Positions 20,165-28,904 of a DNA stretch of 64,000 nt are shown here, piece after piece. A model generated the notes under the pieces. That model did no database searches. It was not told the DNA's origin and was given only the letters and a program-made list of their open reading frames with translations. How positions within the stretch are numbered: position 1 is the stretch's first letter; each line of letters opens with the position of its first letter. The DNA is taken from positions 3,782,001 to 3,846,000 of the forward strand of contig NZ_JBNINT010000001.1 of the NCBI RefSeq assembly GCF_050510895.1, given 5' to 3'. Source of the DNA: Pannonibacter phragmitetus_B. Lineage in GTDB: Bacteria; Pseudomonadota; Alphaproteobacteria; Rhizobiales; Stappiaceae. The position numbers and the translations under genes are program-made.

Positions 20165-21237
20165 TGTGCTTCTCCTTCAACCCTGACCAGCGCATTGTCC
20201 GAGAGGAAGGCGCCGCCGGACTTCACGACCGAGGCGGACCGATCGATGCCGGACAAGATCTCCACCTCGCCGGCATTCCGGCGTCCGGTCTCGACCCGCA
20301 CCCGCGCGGCACGGCGATCCGCATCGACCGTGAAGACGTAGTTGATGCCGTCGCGGAACACGAGCGCCGTCTCCGGTACGGTAAGGGCACTTGTCGACTG
20401 TAACTCGATTTGTCCGGTGACATAGATGCCGACAGGAGGGTGATCCTCGGGCGGCAGCGTGACATAGACGATGGCGCGGCCTGTATCGGTGCTGACGGTC
20501 GGTCCGACCAGCCTGACTTTTCCTTCGATGCGCCTGTCGCCGGGGCCTGCAATTGCAGCGTTAAGGCCCTGGGTAATGTGCGGAAGATAGCGTGCCGAGA
20601 CCTCGGCCTGCCATTCGACGCGTTGCTGCCGTACAAGCCGGAACAGCTCGGTGCCGGAGGAGACTACCGCGCCGAGCTGTGCGGAGCGGGAGGTGATCAG
20701 CCCGTCGTCGACCGCAGCGATCGTGGTCTGATCAATCTTGATCTTCTGGCTGTCCAGCGCGGCATCCGCGGACTTGAGACTCGCCTCGGCGGTTTGCTCG
20801 GCGATCAGGTATTCGGTGACCTTCTCGTCCGAAAGCGCGCCGCTGCCCTGCACCTTGCGCGCCCGGTCAGCATTTGCCTTTGCCTTGGTAAGATCGGCTT
20901 TCGCTGTTTCGAGCGCGGCCTCTTCCTTGCGCAGATCCGCAAGCACCGTCTCGTCCGCAAGCCGGACGAGCGGCTGCCCCTTCGAGACCACAGAGCCGAC
21001 ATCGACGAGAACATCGGTGATACGAAGGCCGCTGATTTCCGATGCGATGATCGCCTCGTGCCACGGCTTTAGCCAGCCGCTCGCCGGCACGGTCTCCGCC
21101 CATTGGCGTTCTGCCGGCTGTACGACCGCCACAGTAAGGGCCGCGGCTTCCTCCTGCTGCTGTGCATGGGAAGACTGGGCTACGAAAGCCAGGCTCGCCC
21201 CGGCGAACAGGGCAACCAGAAGACGGGCAGGCTGCAT
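20161..21237 (-). CDS. RND periplasmic adaptor (membrane fusion) protein
   Basis: Bridges the pump and the outer-membrane channel. The 358-residue product starts with a signal peptide (LLVALFAGASLAFVAQSSHAQ). A biotinyl-lipoyl-like region follows (ISGLRITDVLVDVGSVVSKGQ), then a coiled-coil hairpin rich in Ala/Lys/Glu at about residues 105-165 and the beta-barrel segment IVYVTLPPEDHPPVGIYV. It sits 11 bases after the outer-membrane channel gene and overlaps the permease start, so the three form one operon. Confidence 0.9.
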   Translation of the reverse strand: MQPARLLVALFAGASLAFVAQSSHAQQQEEAAALTVAVVQPAERQWAETVPASGWLKPWHEAIIASEISGLRITDVLVDVGSVVSKGQPLVRLADETVLADLRKEEAALETAKADLTKAKANADRARKVQGSGALSDEKVTEYLIAEQTAEASLKSADAALDSQKIKIDQTTIAAVDDGLITSRSAQLGAVVSSGTELFRLVRQQRVEWQAEVSARYLPHITQGLNAAIAGPGDRRIEGKVRLVGPTVSTDTGRAIVYVTLPPEDHPPVGIYVTGQIELQSTSALTVPETALVFRDGINYVFTVDADRRAARVRVETGRRNAGEVEILSGIDRSASVVKSGGAFLSDNALVRVEGEAQ

Positions 21238-21248
21238 CAGTAAAGTCC

Positions 21249-22682
21249 TTATATCTTTGTCTGGCGCTGAACCGGCGAAGCGGAGCCGGCGTCCCAGCCT
21301 CCGCCGAGCGCCTTGTAGAGCGCGATCCAGTAGCGGACCGCATCGCGCCGGATTTCGATGAGCGAGATCTCCGCCGACTGCGCCGAGCGGCGGGCTTCTT
21401 CCCGGTCGAGCAGGCTGACGCCGCCCGCCCGCCAGTTCGAGTCGATCGAGTTGAAGTAGGTCCGGTAATTGCGGGCCGCGCTGCTGGCGTCGCCGATGCG
21501 CCTACGGGTGCTGTCGACCCGCACAAGCGCAGTTTCCACCTCGGCGATCGCGCTCAGCACGCCGGACTTGTAGTTGGCGACCGCTGTGTCGTAGTCGGCA
21601 ATCGCGCCCCTGACGGCCGCGCGGCGCGTCCCGCCGTCGAGAAGCGGTATCGTCAATGCCGGACCGAAGGACCACGGCATAGCTTCGCCTGTCAGCGTCG
21701 AGCTACGGATCGTCACCGAGCCGCCAAGGCTCAGGCTCGGATAGAGATCGGCTTTCGCCGCACCAACATCGGCGATGGACGCGGCAAGCTCCAGTTCGAG
21801 CGCGCCGATATCCGGGCGCTGGCGCAGGACGTCGGCCGGCACCGCCGCGAGCTTGAGGTTCTTGGGTGTCGGAATGTCCGCCTTGCCCTTGGCCAATAAC
21901 TGCCGGACCCTTGCCTCGTCACCGCCGGTGACCTGGGCGAGCGATTTGACCAGAACCTCGCATTCAGCGTGTTGCGCCGTCAGCGTCGAGGAGGATGAGG
22001 CAGCACTCGCCCGTGCCAAGGCGAGGTCGGCGGTGGATGTCAAGCCAGAGGTGGCGGCGGTCTCCGTCGCCCGGATCGTTTCCCGCTGCGAGGCGAGTTC
22101 GACCCTGTAGGCGTTCTCGATCTGCCGGCAGGCCCGGTATTGGACATAATAATCGGCCACCTCGGCAGCGAGAGAGACCCGCGCCTTGTGCCAATTGGCG
22201 ATCTGTTCATGGACCCGGAGCTGAGCCGCCTCGCTCTTTTGCCGCGCCTTGCCGAACAGATCGATTTCCCACGACGCATCCAGGCCGCCGCTCGACGTCG
22301 TCGAGGCGGCAACGCGGTTATAGGCATCGCCGTCGGTGCCGGAACGCTTGACGGAGGCCGAACCGTCCAGCCCCGGAAACAGGCTTGCCCGCGCCGAAGC
22401 CAGCGTCGCGCGCGCCTTGTCGATGCCGGCGGCGGCGGAAGCAAGGCTGGGGTTCTCTTCCTCCGCATAGCCGATGAGGGATGTCAGCGACGGGTCGTTG
22501 AAGGTCGACCACCACGACACAAGGCTGGATGTCTTGCCGCCATGCGGTACGGTTGCATGCCAGATATTCGCGATTTTAATGTCCGCCGGCCGAAGCTCTG
22601 CGAATGTGGCGCAGCCGGAGAGCAGCAGACCGAGTGCGACTGACACGCACGGCAATAGTTTCTTTTCGAGTGCAGTTTTCAT
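21249..22682 (-). CDS. Outer-membrane efflux lipoprotein, NodT family
   Basis: A TolC-like channel of 477 residues. The signal peptide ends in LLSGCATF, a lipobox with the acylated Cys near residue 24. Two repeated outer membrane factor domains follow; NYKSGVLSAIAEVETALV and GGVSLLDREEARRSAQSAEISLIEIRR-type helices (the latter split across the C-terminal repeat) are typical. It is the first gene of the channel-adaptor-permease operon and is divergent from the response regulator, 150 bases away. Confidence 0.88.
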   Translation of the reverse strand: MKTALEKKLLPCVSVALGLLLSGCATFAELRPADIKIANIWHATVPHGGKTSSLVSWWSTFNDPSLTSLIGYAEEENPSLASAAAGIDKARATLASARASLFPGLDGSASVKRSGTDGDAYNRVAASTTSSGGLDASWEIDLFGKARQKSEAAQLRVHEQIANWHKARVSLAAEVADYYVQYRACRQIENAYRVELASQRETIRATETAATSGLTSTADLALARASAASSSSTLTAQHAECEVLVKSLAQVTGGDEARVRQLLAKGKADIPTPKNLKLAAVPADVLRQRPDIGALELELAASIADVGAAKADLYPSLSLGGSVTIRSSTLTGEAMPWSFGPALTIPLLDGGTRRAAVRGAIADYDTAVANYKSGVLSAIAEVETALVRVDSTRRRIGDASSAARNYRTYFNSIDSNWRAGGVSLLDREEARRSAQSAEISLIEIRRDAVRYWIALYKALGGGWDAGSASPVQRQTKI

Positions 22683-22731
22683 TGACCTGCCCGGACAGCC
22701 GACGATTTTCTCACGTTCGTAGCAGGTCGAA

Positions 22732-22759
22732 TGTTAAGTAGGGTCAAGTCAGTGTTAAG
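22732..22759. promoter_or_regulatory. Direct repeat TGTTAAG, 21-bp period, candidate response-regulator operator
   Basis: TGTTAAG occurs at 22732-22738 and 22753-22759, exactly 21 bases (two helical turns) apart, in the 150-bp divergent region between the efflux operon and the OmpR-type regulator. Tandem sites at this spacing suit binding of an OmpR-family dimer on one face of the helix. The binding protein is inferred from position only. Confidence 0.5.
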
Positions 22760-22832
22760 ATAGGTAAAATCCACTTTCCGACAGGCATTTGTCTTGTATG
22801 GCTGTGTTCTGAACGAACGGTAGGTTTCCAGG

Positions 22833-23522
22833 ATGGCAAAGGTCCTTCTCATCGACGACGACGTCGATCTCACGACGCTTCTGAAAGAATACCTCTCCGA
22901 GGAGGGTTTCGATGTCGCGACAGCGCAGGACGGACGCGCCGCGATCGCCCAAGCTGCATCGAGCGCCGTCGATATCATCGTCCTCGACATCATGATGCCG
23001 CACATGAACGGCATTGACGTTCTGCAGCGGATCAGGCGACTGAGTCAGGTGCCCGTCCTGATGCTGACGGCCAAGGGCGATGACGCGGACCGGATCGCCG
23101 GGCTCAATCTCGGCGCCGACGATTATGTGCCGAAGCCCTGCTCACCCGGCGAGCTCGCGGCACGGCTGAAGGCCATACTGCGCCGTGTCGGCTCCTCCGG
23201 TGCCGGAACATCGCAAGACGTGCTGCGGGTGGGCGAACTCGTCATGCATCCGGGAAACAGGACGGCGGAATGGGGCGGCGCGCATCTGGAACTGACAGGC
23301 ACCGAGTTCAGCCTACTCGAAGTGCTCGCCCGCAATGCCGGCCAGCTCGTCTCCAAGCAGGAGATCTCGAAGCATGCCTTCGGGCGGCCCCTGACGCCTT
23401 TTGATCGGCGCATCGACGTTCATCTCAGCAGCGTGCGCCAGAAGCTCGGCGCCAGGGAAGACGGCCAGTCCTGGATACAATCGGTGCGGGGACAGGGCTA
23501 TCAGCTCCTGCAGGACCGATGA
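22833..23522 (+). CDS. OmpR/CpxR-type response regulator
   Basis: A 229-residue two-component regulator. The receiver has the acidic pair in LLIDDDVDL, the phosphoacceptor Asp in IIVLDIMMPHMNG, the Thr in MLTAKGDD and the Lys in VPKPCSP. The C-terminal winged helix starts near residue 130 (LTGTEFSLLEVLARNAGQLVS) and ends with SVRGQGYQLLQ. The partner kinase starts within its stop codon. Divergence from the RND operon suggests that it controls that pump. Confidence 0.92.
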   Translation: MAKVLLIDDDVDLTTLLKEYLSEEGFDVATAQDGRAAIAQAASSAVDIIVLDIMMPHMNGIDVLQRIRRLSQVPVLMLTAKGDDADRIAGLNLGADDYVPKPCSPGELAARLKAILRRVGSSGAGTSQDVLRVGELVMHPGNRTAEWGGAHLELTGTEFSLLEVLARNAGQLVSKQEISKHAFGRPLTPFDRRIDVHLSSVRQKLGAREDGQSWIQSVRGQGYQLLQDR

Positions 23523-24822
23523 TGCGCGGCCTGTTCTGGAAGTTCTTCACCATCACCTGGTTGATGATGGCGGCATCGATCGCGGGGCTGTTCGCAATCA
23601 GTGCTCTGCTCGATGTTGGACCGCTATCCCAGGACATCGCACGCGAGCAGCGGGCCTTCACCCTTGACGTGGCCGAACGGTTGCTCGAGCAAGAGGGGAA
23701 GAGGCCGCCCAGGCGTTCGCGCGGGCCGCAAGGGCGGCGCCTCGGCCTGTCGAACTGTCCATATCCGAGATCGGTCCTCAGATCGCTTGCGCCGATATCG
23801 ATGTTAGGACCATGCGCGGCGTCGTTGCCGATGAGAGATGCATCCGCGTGACATCCACCACTCCGGAACCCGGTATCGTTGCGGAAACCTGGCCGAAGCT
23901 GGTGCCATGGCTCTCGGCCCTCATCGCAAGCGCGGTCTCCGCATTCTGGCTCGCGCGTTATCTCATTCGCCCCGTCGCCCACCTGCGACACGGCCTGAGC
24001 GCTCTCGCTCATGGCCGGTTCGACGTCCGCATCGGCGACAAAATGGACGGCCGGAAGGACGAGGTGACGGCGCTCGCCCATGACTTCGACGCCAGCGCCG
24101 CGCGCCTGCAGGAGCTCCATGAGGTCCAGCAGCGATTGTTCCACGACGTCTCCCATGAGCTGCGTTCGCCGCTATCCCGGCTTCAGGCGGCAATCGGCGT
24201 GCTTCGGCAGAATCCGTTAAAGCTTGAGGCGATGATGGATCGCATGGATCGCGAGATCGAGCGCATCGACGGGCTGGTGGGCGAGATCCTCACGCTCGCG
24301 CGGCTGACCGCCGGCTCGGGCGATCGTGCCGTACAGACGCTCGATCTGATGGATCTGCTGAACGAGATCGTCGAGGACGCGGCCTTCGAGGCCCATGCGC
24401 GTGGGATTGCCGTGTCCCATGACGGCGCAGCGGCCTTCGTCGCCGAGGTCGACGGGGAACTGATCTACCGCGCCTTCGAGAACGTTATCCGCAATGCCTT
24501 GAAATATTCCCTCGACAACTCCCGCGTTTCGATTTGCTCCCAAATTGTCGACGGGACGCTTCGTGTGACGGTCACGGATGAAGGGCCGGGCGTGCCGGTG
24601 TCCGAACTCGAGAGAATCTTCCAGCCGTTTTCGCGCGGAACCGATGCGGCTGCGCTAAACGGCTTCGGACTTGGTCTGGCCATCACAAGACAAGCAATCG
24701 AACAGCATGGTGGCCGGGTCACGGCTTCGACAGCCGCCCGTGGTGGCCTGGCGGTCACCTTGGAGATTCCCCAGGCGACTGCCCATAAACGAGGCGGAAC
24801 CACTAGGGATGGAGCCCCTTAA
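23519..24822 (+). CDS. CpxA-like sensor histidine kinase, split by a one-base deletion
   Basis: A membrane sensor of 434 residues after one G is restored at 23695-23698. The break falls in the periplasmic sensing domain between the first TM (ITWLMMAASIAGLFAI) and the second (ALIASAVSAFWLARYLI). HAMP (LIRPVAHLRHGLSALAHGRFDVRI) follows, then the H-box HDVSHELRSPLSRLQ, an N-box (NVIRNALKYS) and G-boxes (DEGPGVP, GFGLGLAI). The ATG overlaps the regulator stop. The 54-bp repeat copy A begins 6 bases after its stop. Confidence 0.87.
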
Positions 24823-24827
24823 AAAGA

Positions 24828-24881
24828 GGGCTATGGCGCAAGTATAGTTCTCATCATCACCCGGTGCGGCGCGCCATTTTC
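24828..24881. repeat. 54-bp imperfect direct repeat, copy A
   Basis: Copy A matches copy B at 28539-28592 at 45 of 54 positions by eye, in the same orientation. The conserved core is TCACCCGGTGC. The two copies bracket the SDR/HAD/AraC/methyltransferase module. The stretch from here to 25092 holds nothing else I recognise. Confidence 0.7.
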
Positions 24882-25092
24882 CACCGATTGCACGCTAAAA
24901 TACGCGATAGCAGCGCGATTGTGCGCCGAACTGCGCATGAAGAGCGAAACTCCCTCGCTCCACGTGTGAAACGGCGGTATCAGGCGGAGAAAACTTCGCG
25001 TTCTCCCGGACCATCAAGACGATCGAAGAACAGGCGGCGCCGGCAGGAACGCCGATGCCACGTGTTCTGTGATGATCAGGACGCTTTTGCGC

Positions 25093-25842
25093 TCACCGAC
25101 GACGGGTTTCGTAGAGTGCAACCGCGTCGGCTCCGCCCGGAAACTGAAGCCGACCCGACGTATCGTGGACCGCATCCCATACGGCCTCGGCGACCTCCGC
25201 TTCCTTCGTCGTCATGGCGGGGTGAGCGAAAGCCTCGAAGATCGGCGTTGCGAAACCGGCATAGTCGGGCGGGATCAGATCCTCAATCCGCACATCGGTA
25301 TTCTGCGCGAAGCGTGTCGTCGGGGCATAGCCGGGCTCGACCAGCTTGGTGCGGACATTGAAGTAGCAAAGCTCATGCGCCAGCGAGCCGGTAAAGCCCT
25401 CGATCGCCTGCTTGCTGGCGGTATAGGCCGCCGCCAGCGGCATGGAGGCCAGCGTCACGCTCGACGTGACATTGACGATCACACCGGAGCGGCGTTCGCG
25501 CATCTGCGGAATGACCGCTTGGCACATGGCCATGACGCCAAACGTGTTGGTGGCAAAGACCTTGCGGACATGCGCCATGGGGGTCGCCTCAAACGCGCCG
25601 ACGACGCCGATGCCGGCATTGTTGACCAGCACGTCGATCGGCCCGGCCGCCGCGACGGCGGCGGCGATGCTCTCGTCATTCGTCACGTCGAGTGGCAGAA
25701 GACGCAGCCGGGGTGAGGCAGGGAAAAGGCCGGGGGTCAGGCGGCGCATCGTTGCGATGACAGTCCAGCCCTTGTCGAGGAAATGGCGCGCCGTCTCCAG
25801 GCCGTAGCCAGAGGATGTGCCAGTGATCAGGATCGTTTGCAT
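25093..25842 (-). CDS. Short-chain dehydrogenase/reductase
   Basis: A classical SDR of 249 residues. The cofactor motif TGTSSGYGLETARHF is at the N-terminus, NNAGIG near residue 80, the catalytic Ser in VTSSVTLAS near 130 and Tyr-x3-Lys in AAYTASKQAIEG near 145. The ATG at 25842 has GGAGG 8 bases upstream and is preferred over the upstream frame start. It is divergent from the HAD gene. Oxidation of an unknown alcohol or ketone reduction is all that can be said. Confidence 0.86.
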   Translation of the reverse strand: MQTILITGTSSGYGLETARHFLDKGWTVIATMRRLTPGLFPASPRLRLLPLDVTNDESIAAAVAAAGPIDVLVNNAGIGVVGAFEATPMAHVRKVFATNTFGVMAMCQAVIPQMRERRSGVIVNVTSSVTLASMPLAAAYTASKQAIEGFTGSLAHELCYFNVRTKLVEPGYAPTTRFAQNTDVRIEDLIPPDYAGFATPIFEAFAHPAMTTKEAEVAEAVWDAVHDTSGRLQFPGGADAVALYETRRR

Positions 25843-26003
25843 GGGAACCTCCATTTGCTTTCGGATGCTCCCGTGATACGCCTGCACAGCGAGACGATAT
25901 ATAATCTATAGTCCATTATTCATTTCCAATTGTCCATTTCGTTGGGATGATGGTAATAACGGTCGTTCACAGGAAATCTGCTTCAAAGAGAGGCGCACTC
26001 CCG

Positions 26004-26702
26004 ATGCAAACGCTGCCGATCGATGCCGTCCTTCTCGACATGGATGGGACAATCCTGAACTCCATCAAGACCGCCGAACGTATCTGGGCCGCATGGGCCG
26101 AACGGCACGGCATCGACGTCGAGGCCTTCCTGCCAACGATTCACGGCGTCCAGTCGGTCGAAACGATCCGGCGGGCCGGAATCGCAGGTGTCGATCCGGT
26201 GGCCGAAGCGGCAGCCATCACACAGGCTGAAATTGACGATGTCGAGGGCATTGAGGCGATTGCTGGCGCAGCCATGTTTCTGGCGGCGCTGCCGGAAACG
26301 CGCTGGGGAATCGTGACATCCGCGCCACGGGCGCTGGCCTTGCGCCGGATTGAGGCAGCGGGCCTACCCGCTCCGCCGTTGCTGATCGCCGCCGAGGATG
26401 TCGCGCGGGGCAAACCGGCGCCCGACTGTTTTCGCCTTGGCGCTGAAAGGCTTGGAACCACGGCGGAAAGATGTCTGGTCGTCGAGGATTCCGTAGCTGG
26501 CATCGCTGCAGCAGAAAGCGCCGGAGCGATGGTGCTGGTCGTTACGGCCACGCATCATGAGACAAAGGAAGTCGGACATCCCGCGATTGTCGATTATGAT
26601 GACCTCGTGCTGGAGCGCCGCCCAGACACCTCTGTTTCGATTATCCATAATGTGGGAAACGCCGATCTTCGCGGCGGGATCACATGGCTGCTGGACGCCT
26701 GA
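26004..26702 (+). CDS. HAD-superfamily phosphatase (sugar phosphatase/phosphoglycolate-like)
   Basis: A 232-residue hydrolase with the four HAD motifs: the nucleophile Asp in LLDMDGTILNS, the Thr/Ser motif in GIVTSAPRA, the Lys in VARGKPAPDCF and the acidic motif in CLVVEDSVAG. The cap between motifs I and II is the small helical type of YfbT/GPP phosphatases. The ATG at 26004 is chosen because homology begins there; the frame opens at 25947. It is divergent from the SDR over an AT-rich 160-bp region. Confidence 0.85.
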   Translation: MQTLPIDAVLLDMDGTILNSIKTAERIWAAWAERHGIDVEAFLPTIHGVQSVETIRRAGIAGVDPVAEAAAITQAEIDDVEGIEAIAGAAMFLAALPETRWGIVTSAPRALALRRIEAAGLPAPPLLIAAEDVARGKPAPDCFRLGAERLGTTAERCLVVEDSVAGIAAAESAGAMVLVVTATHHETKEVGHPAIVDYDDLVLERRPDTSVSIIHNVGNADLRGGITWLLDA

Positions 26703-26711
26703 TCTGTCTGA

Positions 26712-27632
26712 CTAGTCCTTGTCGGGATCTTCAAGGCCACTGGTTCTGGCAAATCTTCCGGGCGGGCAGCCAAGGCGCTTGCGGAACGCGGTGCTGAAGG
26801 CGCTTGCGGATTCGTAGCCGATGTCGTCGGCGATCCGGTCAAGGGACTTTGCGCCGCGCAACAAGGCGTCTTTTGCCAGCGCCATCCGCCAGCGGGCGAG
26901 ATATTCGATCGGCCCGCAGCCGAGCACCGCTCCGAATCGCGCGGCAAAGGCGGAGCGCGACTGGCCGACCATGCGGGCAAGGCTTGCAACCGTCCAGTCT
27001 GCGCGCACATCCGCATGCATGGCCGCAAGGACCCGCGCAAGCGCCGGATCGCGCATGGCATGCAGCAGACCGGCGCGCGTTTCGTCCATCACCGTTTCCT
27101 GCGAGCGAAGCGCCTCGATGAGAAGAACTTCGAGCATCCGCTGAAGGATCGCGTCTTTGCCCGGCTCGTCGCCACGACACTCTTCGGCGATGAGATCTAT
27201 CAGCTGCCTGAGCCGCGCCGATCGCCTTTCCGACGGTGGAACATGGATCATGCGCGGCAACAGGGCCAGCAGCAGCGGCGCATTCGCCGCCTCGATACGA
27301 AACGTGCCGCCAAGCGCCATGAAATCCGCTTCGCCCTCCTGCTCGCCATGGCGGACAGGCACATCCATCGGATCTGCCGGCGTTCCGATCATCCCGGGTT
27401 GGCTGCACAAGGTGAAGGCGGGGGTCGAGGGCAGCAGCAGAAATGCCCCCGTTTCCAGCTTCAAATGGCCCTCGCCCTCGAATGCTATCCAGCACGCACC
27501 CTTGAGAATGATCGTGAAGCCGGGGGCCTCATGCGCGGCATAGCGCACGGCCCACTCACCCCGCCCGGAAATGGGCTTCGAGATGGCCGTGTTCGGTCGA
27601 AGCAGGGCAATCACATCGCTGAGGGGGTCCAT
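26712..27632 (-). CDS. AraC-family regulator with cupin_6-type sensor domain
   Basis: A 306-residue regulator. The N-terminal cupin-like part (FTIILKGACWIAFEGEGHLKL and DFMALGGTFRI, listed as separate motifs) is typical of AraC regulators near SDR or reductase genes. The C-terminal DNA-binding domain begins near residue 215 (WTVASLARMVGQSRSAFAARF) and ends with IGYESASAFSTAFRKRLG. It is convergent with the HAD gene, 10 bases apart, and may regulate the neighbouring SDR. Confidence 0.85.
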   Translation of the reverse strand: MDPLSDVIALLRPNTAISKPISGRGEWAVRYAAHEAPGFTIILKGACWIAFEGEGHLKLETGAFLLLPSTPAFTLCSQPGMIGTPADPMDVPVRHGEQEGEADFMALGGTFRIEAANAPLLLALLPRMIHVPPSERRSARLRQLIDLIAEECRGDEPGKDAILQRMLEVLLIEALRSQETVMDETRAGLLHAMRDPALARVLAAMHADVRADWTVASLARMVGQSRSAFAARFGAVLGCGPIEYLARWRMALAKDALLRGAKSLDRIADDIGYESASAFSTAFRKRLGCPPGRFARTSGLEDPDKD

Positions 27633-27712
27633 CTGGATGATCCATGAATTAATTCTACATTAAATTATGTATCGTCCAAGACAGCAAGTCCAGTGCCTGA
27701 CGTCCGGTCTGA

Positions 27713-28468
27713 CTACACCTTGCGATAAGCAAACATGCTCGTCTCATAAGGGAATGAAATGTCATCGCCCTTTGAGAGTTCAGGGGTTCGCGCGATCAGC
27801 GTCCTCACTTGCTCTTCGACTTCGGCCTGTTTCTGCTGAGGCAGGGCCGCGATGAAACTGACGGATAATGTCCGTTTGACAATGACCTGTTCTGCCGTTC
27901 CGACATGTGCGTTGCGGGCATGACGCTCATCGATGAATTCAAACCCTGGTGCGGGAAATACGCGACGCCATTCGCCTGTCACATAACGGGGCGTATTTCC
28001 TTCCCACTTGTCCGTGATGGCAGACAGTTCAGCGACCCATGGCACAGTCTCATCTCGCCCGTTCCAGATGAGCCCCAGCACGCCGCCCGGCGACAGAACG
28101 CGTCTGATTTCCTGCAAGGCAGCCGCGTTGGCGAACCAGTGGAAGGCCTGCGCGCAGACGACGGCATCGACAGATGCGTCTGGCAAAGGGATGGCTTCGG
28201 CCGAACCGGCGAGGACCTCGACCTCTGGAAAGCCGGCCATGAGTTGCACACGCATGGCGTCAATGGGCTCGACGGCAATGAGCGTTCCTCCGCATTGCCG
28301 CAGCATGGGTATGAACTTTCCAGTTCCGGCACCCAGCTCCAGAACTTTCCGACCGGGTCCAACGCCCACGATGCCGCGCAACCAGCCCAGCGCCTCGGGC
28401 GGATAGCCTGGTCGCCCGCTGACATAGGCCTTGGCGCCGGTCTTGTACCCTTCAGAGGATGTATGCAT
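27713..28468 (-). CDS. Class I SAM-dependent methyltransferase
   Basis: A 251-residue cytoplasmic methyltransferase. Motif I is KVLELGAGTGKFIPML near residue 40, motif II IAVEPIDAM and motif IV/post I AVVCAQAFHWFAN; this is the Methyltransf_11 layout. The N-terminus SSEGYKTGAKAYVSGRPGYP is common in a family annotated only as methyltransferase. The substrate is unknown. It is the last gene before repeat copy B. Confidence 0.83.
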   Translation of the reverse strand: MHTSSEGYKTGAKAYVSGRPGYPPEALGWLRGIVGVGPGRKVLELGAGTGKFIPMLRQCGGTLIAVEPIDAMRVQLMAGFPEVEVLAGSAEAIPLPDASVDAVVCAQAFHWFANAAALQEIRRVLSPGGVLGLIWNGRDETVPWVAELSAITDKWEGNTPRYVTGEWRRVFPAPGFEFIDERHARNAHVGTAEQVIVKRTLSVSFIAALPQQKQAEVEEQVRTLIARTPELSKGDDISFPYETSMFAYRKV

Positions 28469-28538
28469 CGCGATAGTCCTTGCTGCCTGATGGAATTTTA
28501 CCTGATCGTCGGAGCGGGTGCATTTGGGCGGGCTTAAA

Positions 28539-28592
28539 GGGCTATAGCGTAGACATAGTTCTCTTCTTCACCCGGTGCAGCGCGACATTTTC
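28539..28592. repeat. 54-bp imperfect direct repeat, copy B
   Basis: Same orientation as copy A (24828-24881), nine mismatches. It lies next to the truncated Rossmann-fold remnant at 28701-28853, so insertion of the bracketed module may have destroyed that gene. Confidence 0.7.
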
Positions 28593-28700
28593 TCAAAGAA
28601 AATAAAGAGCTTGCAAGAATTCTGAACTTTCACCAGCCCCAGATCTGCATCTTTTTGCAGGCCAAATATGTCTGTTTGGCGGTCGCGTGCACGCTCCAGA

Positions 28701-28853
28701 TTAGGCCACTTGGAACTCTGATGTCCCACTTGTGATCCCTGATGGGAAGAGGACAGTGCCACGCTCAAGAAGATTGTTGCCGGCCTGCCGCTGGACAAGG
28801 GACCTTGCGATTGCCGCGCCGGCCTCGCCAGCGCCGGTGATTTCGATCTTCAT
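28701..28853 (-). pseudogene. Truncated NAD(P)-binding Rossmann-fold reductase remnant
   Basis: A good ribosome site (AAGGAGG) precedes an ATG at 28853. The peptide starts MKIEITGAGEAGAAIARSL, the beta-alpha-beta nucleotide-binding start of F420/NADP-dependent reductase-like proteins (family members run to about 200 residues). It stops after 50 codons, and the last codons do not resemble the family. It lies directly downstream of the MFS pump on the same strand and was probably the second gene of that operon. The assignment rests on about 35 residues. Confidence 0.5.
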
Positions 28854-28904
28854 CCGGCGCCCCTCCTTGTGATGTTTGTTCAGGCAGCCCCTGCTGTAAC
28901 GGGG

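Noticed and set aside
28568..28798. 76-codon frame on the minus strand beside repeat copy B
   Set aside because: It has no ribosome site and no family resemblance, and it crosses the reductase remnant and the repeat.
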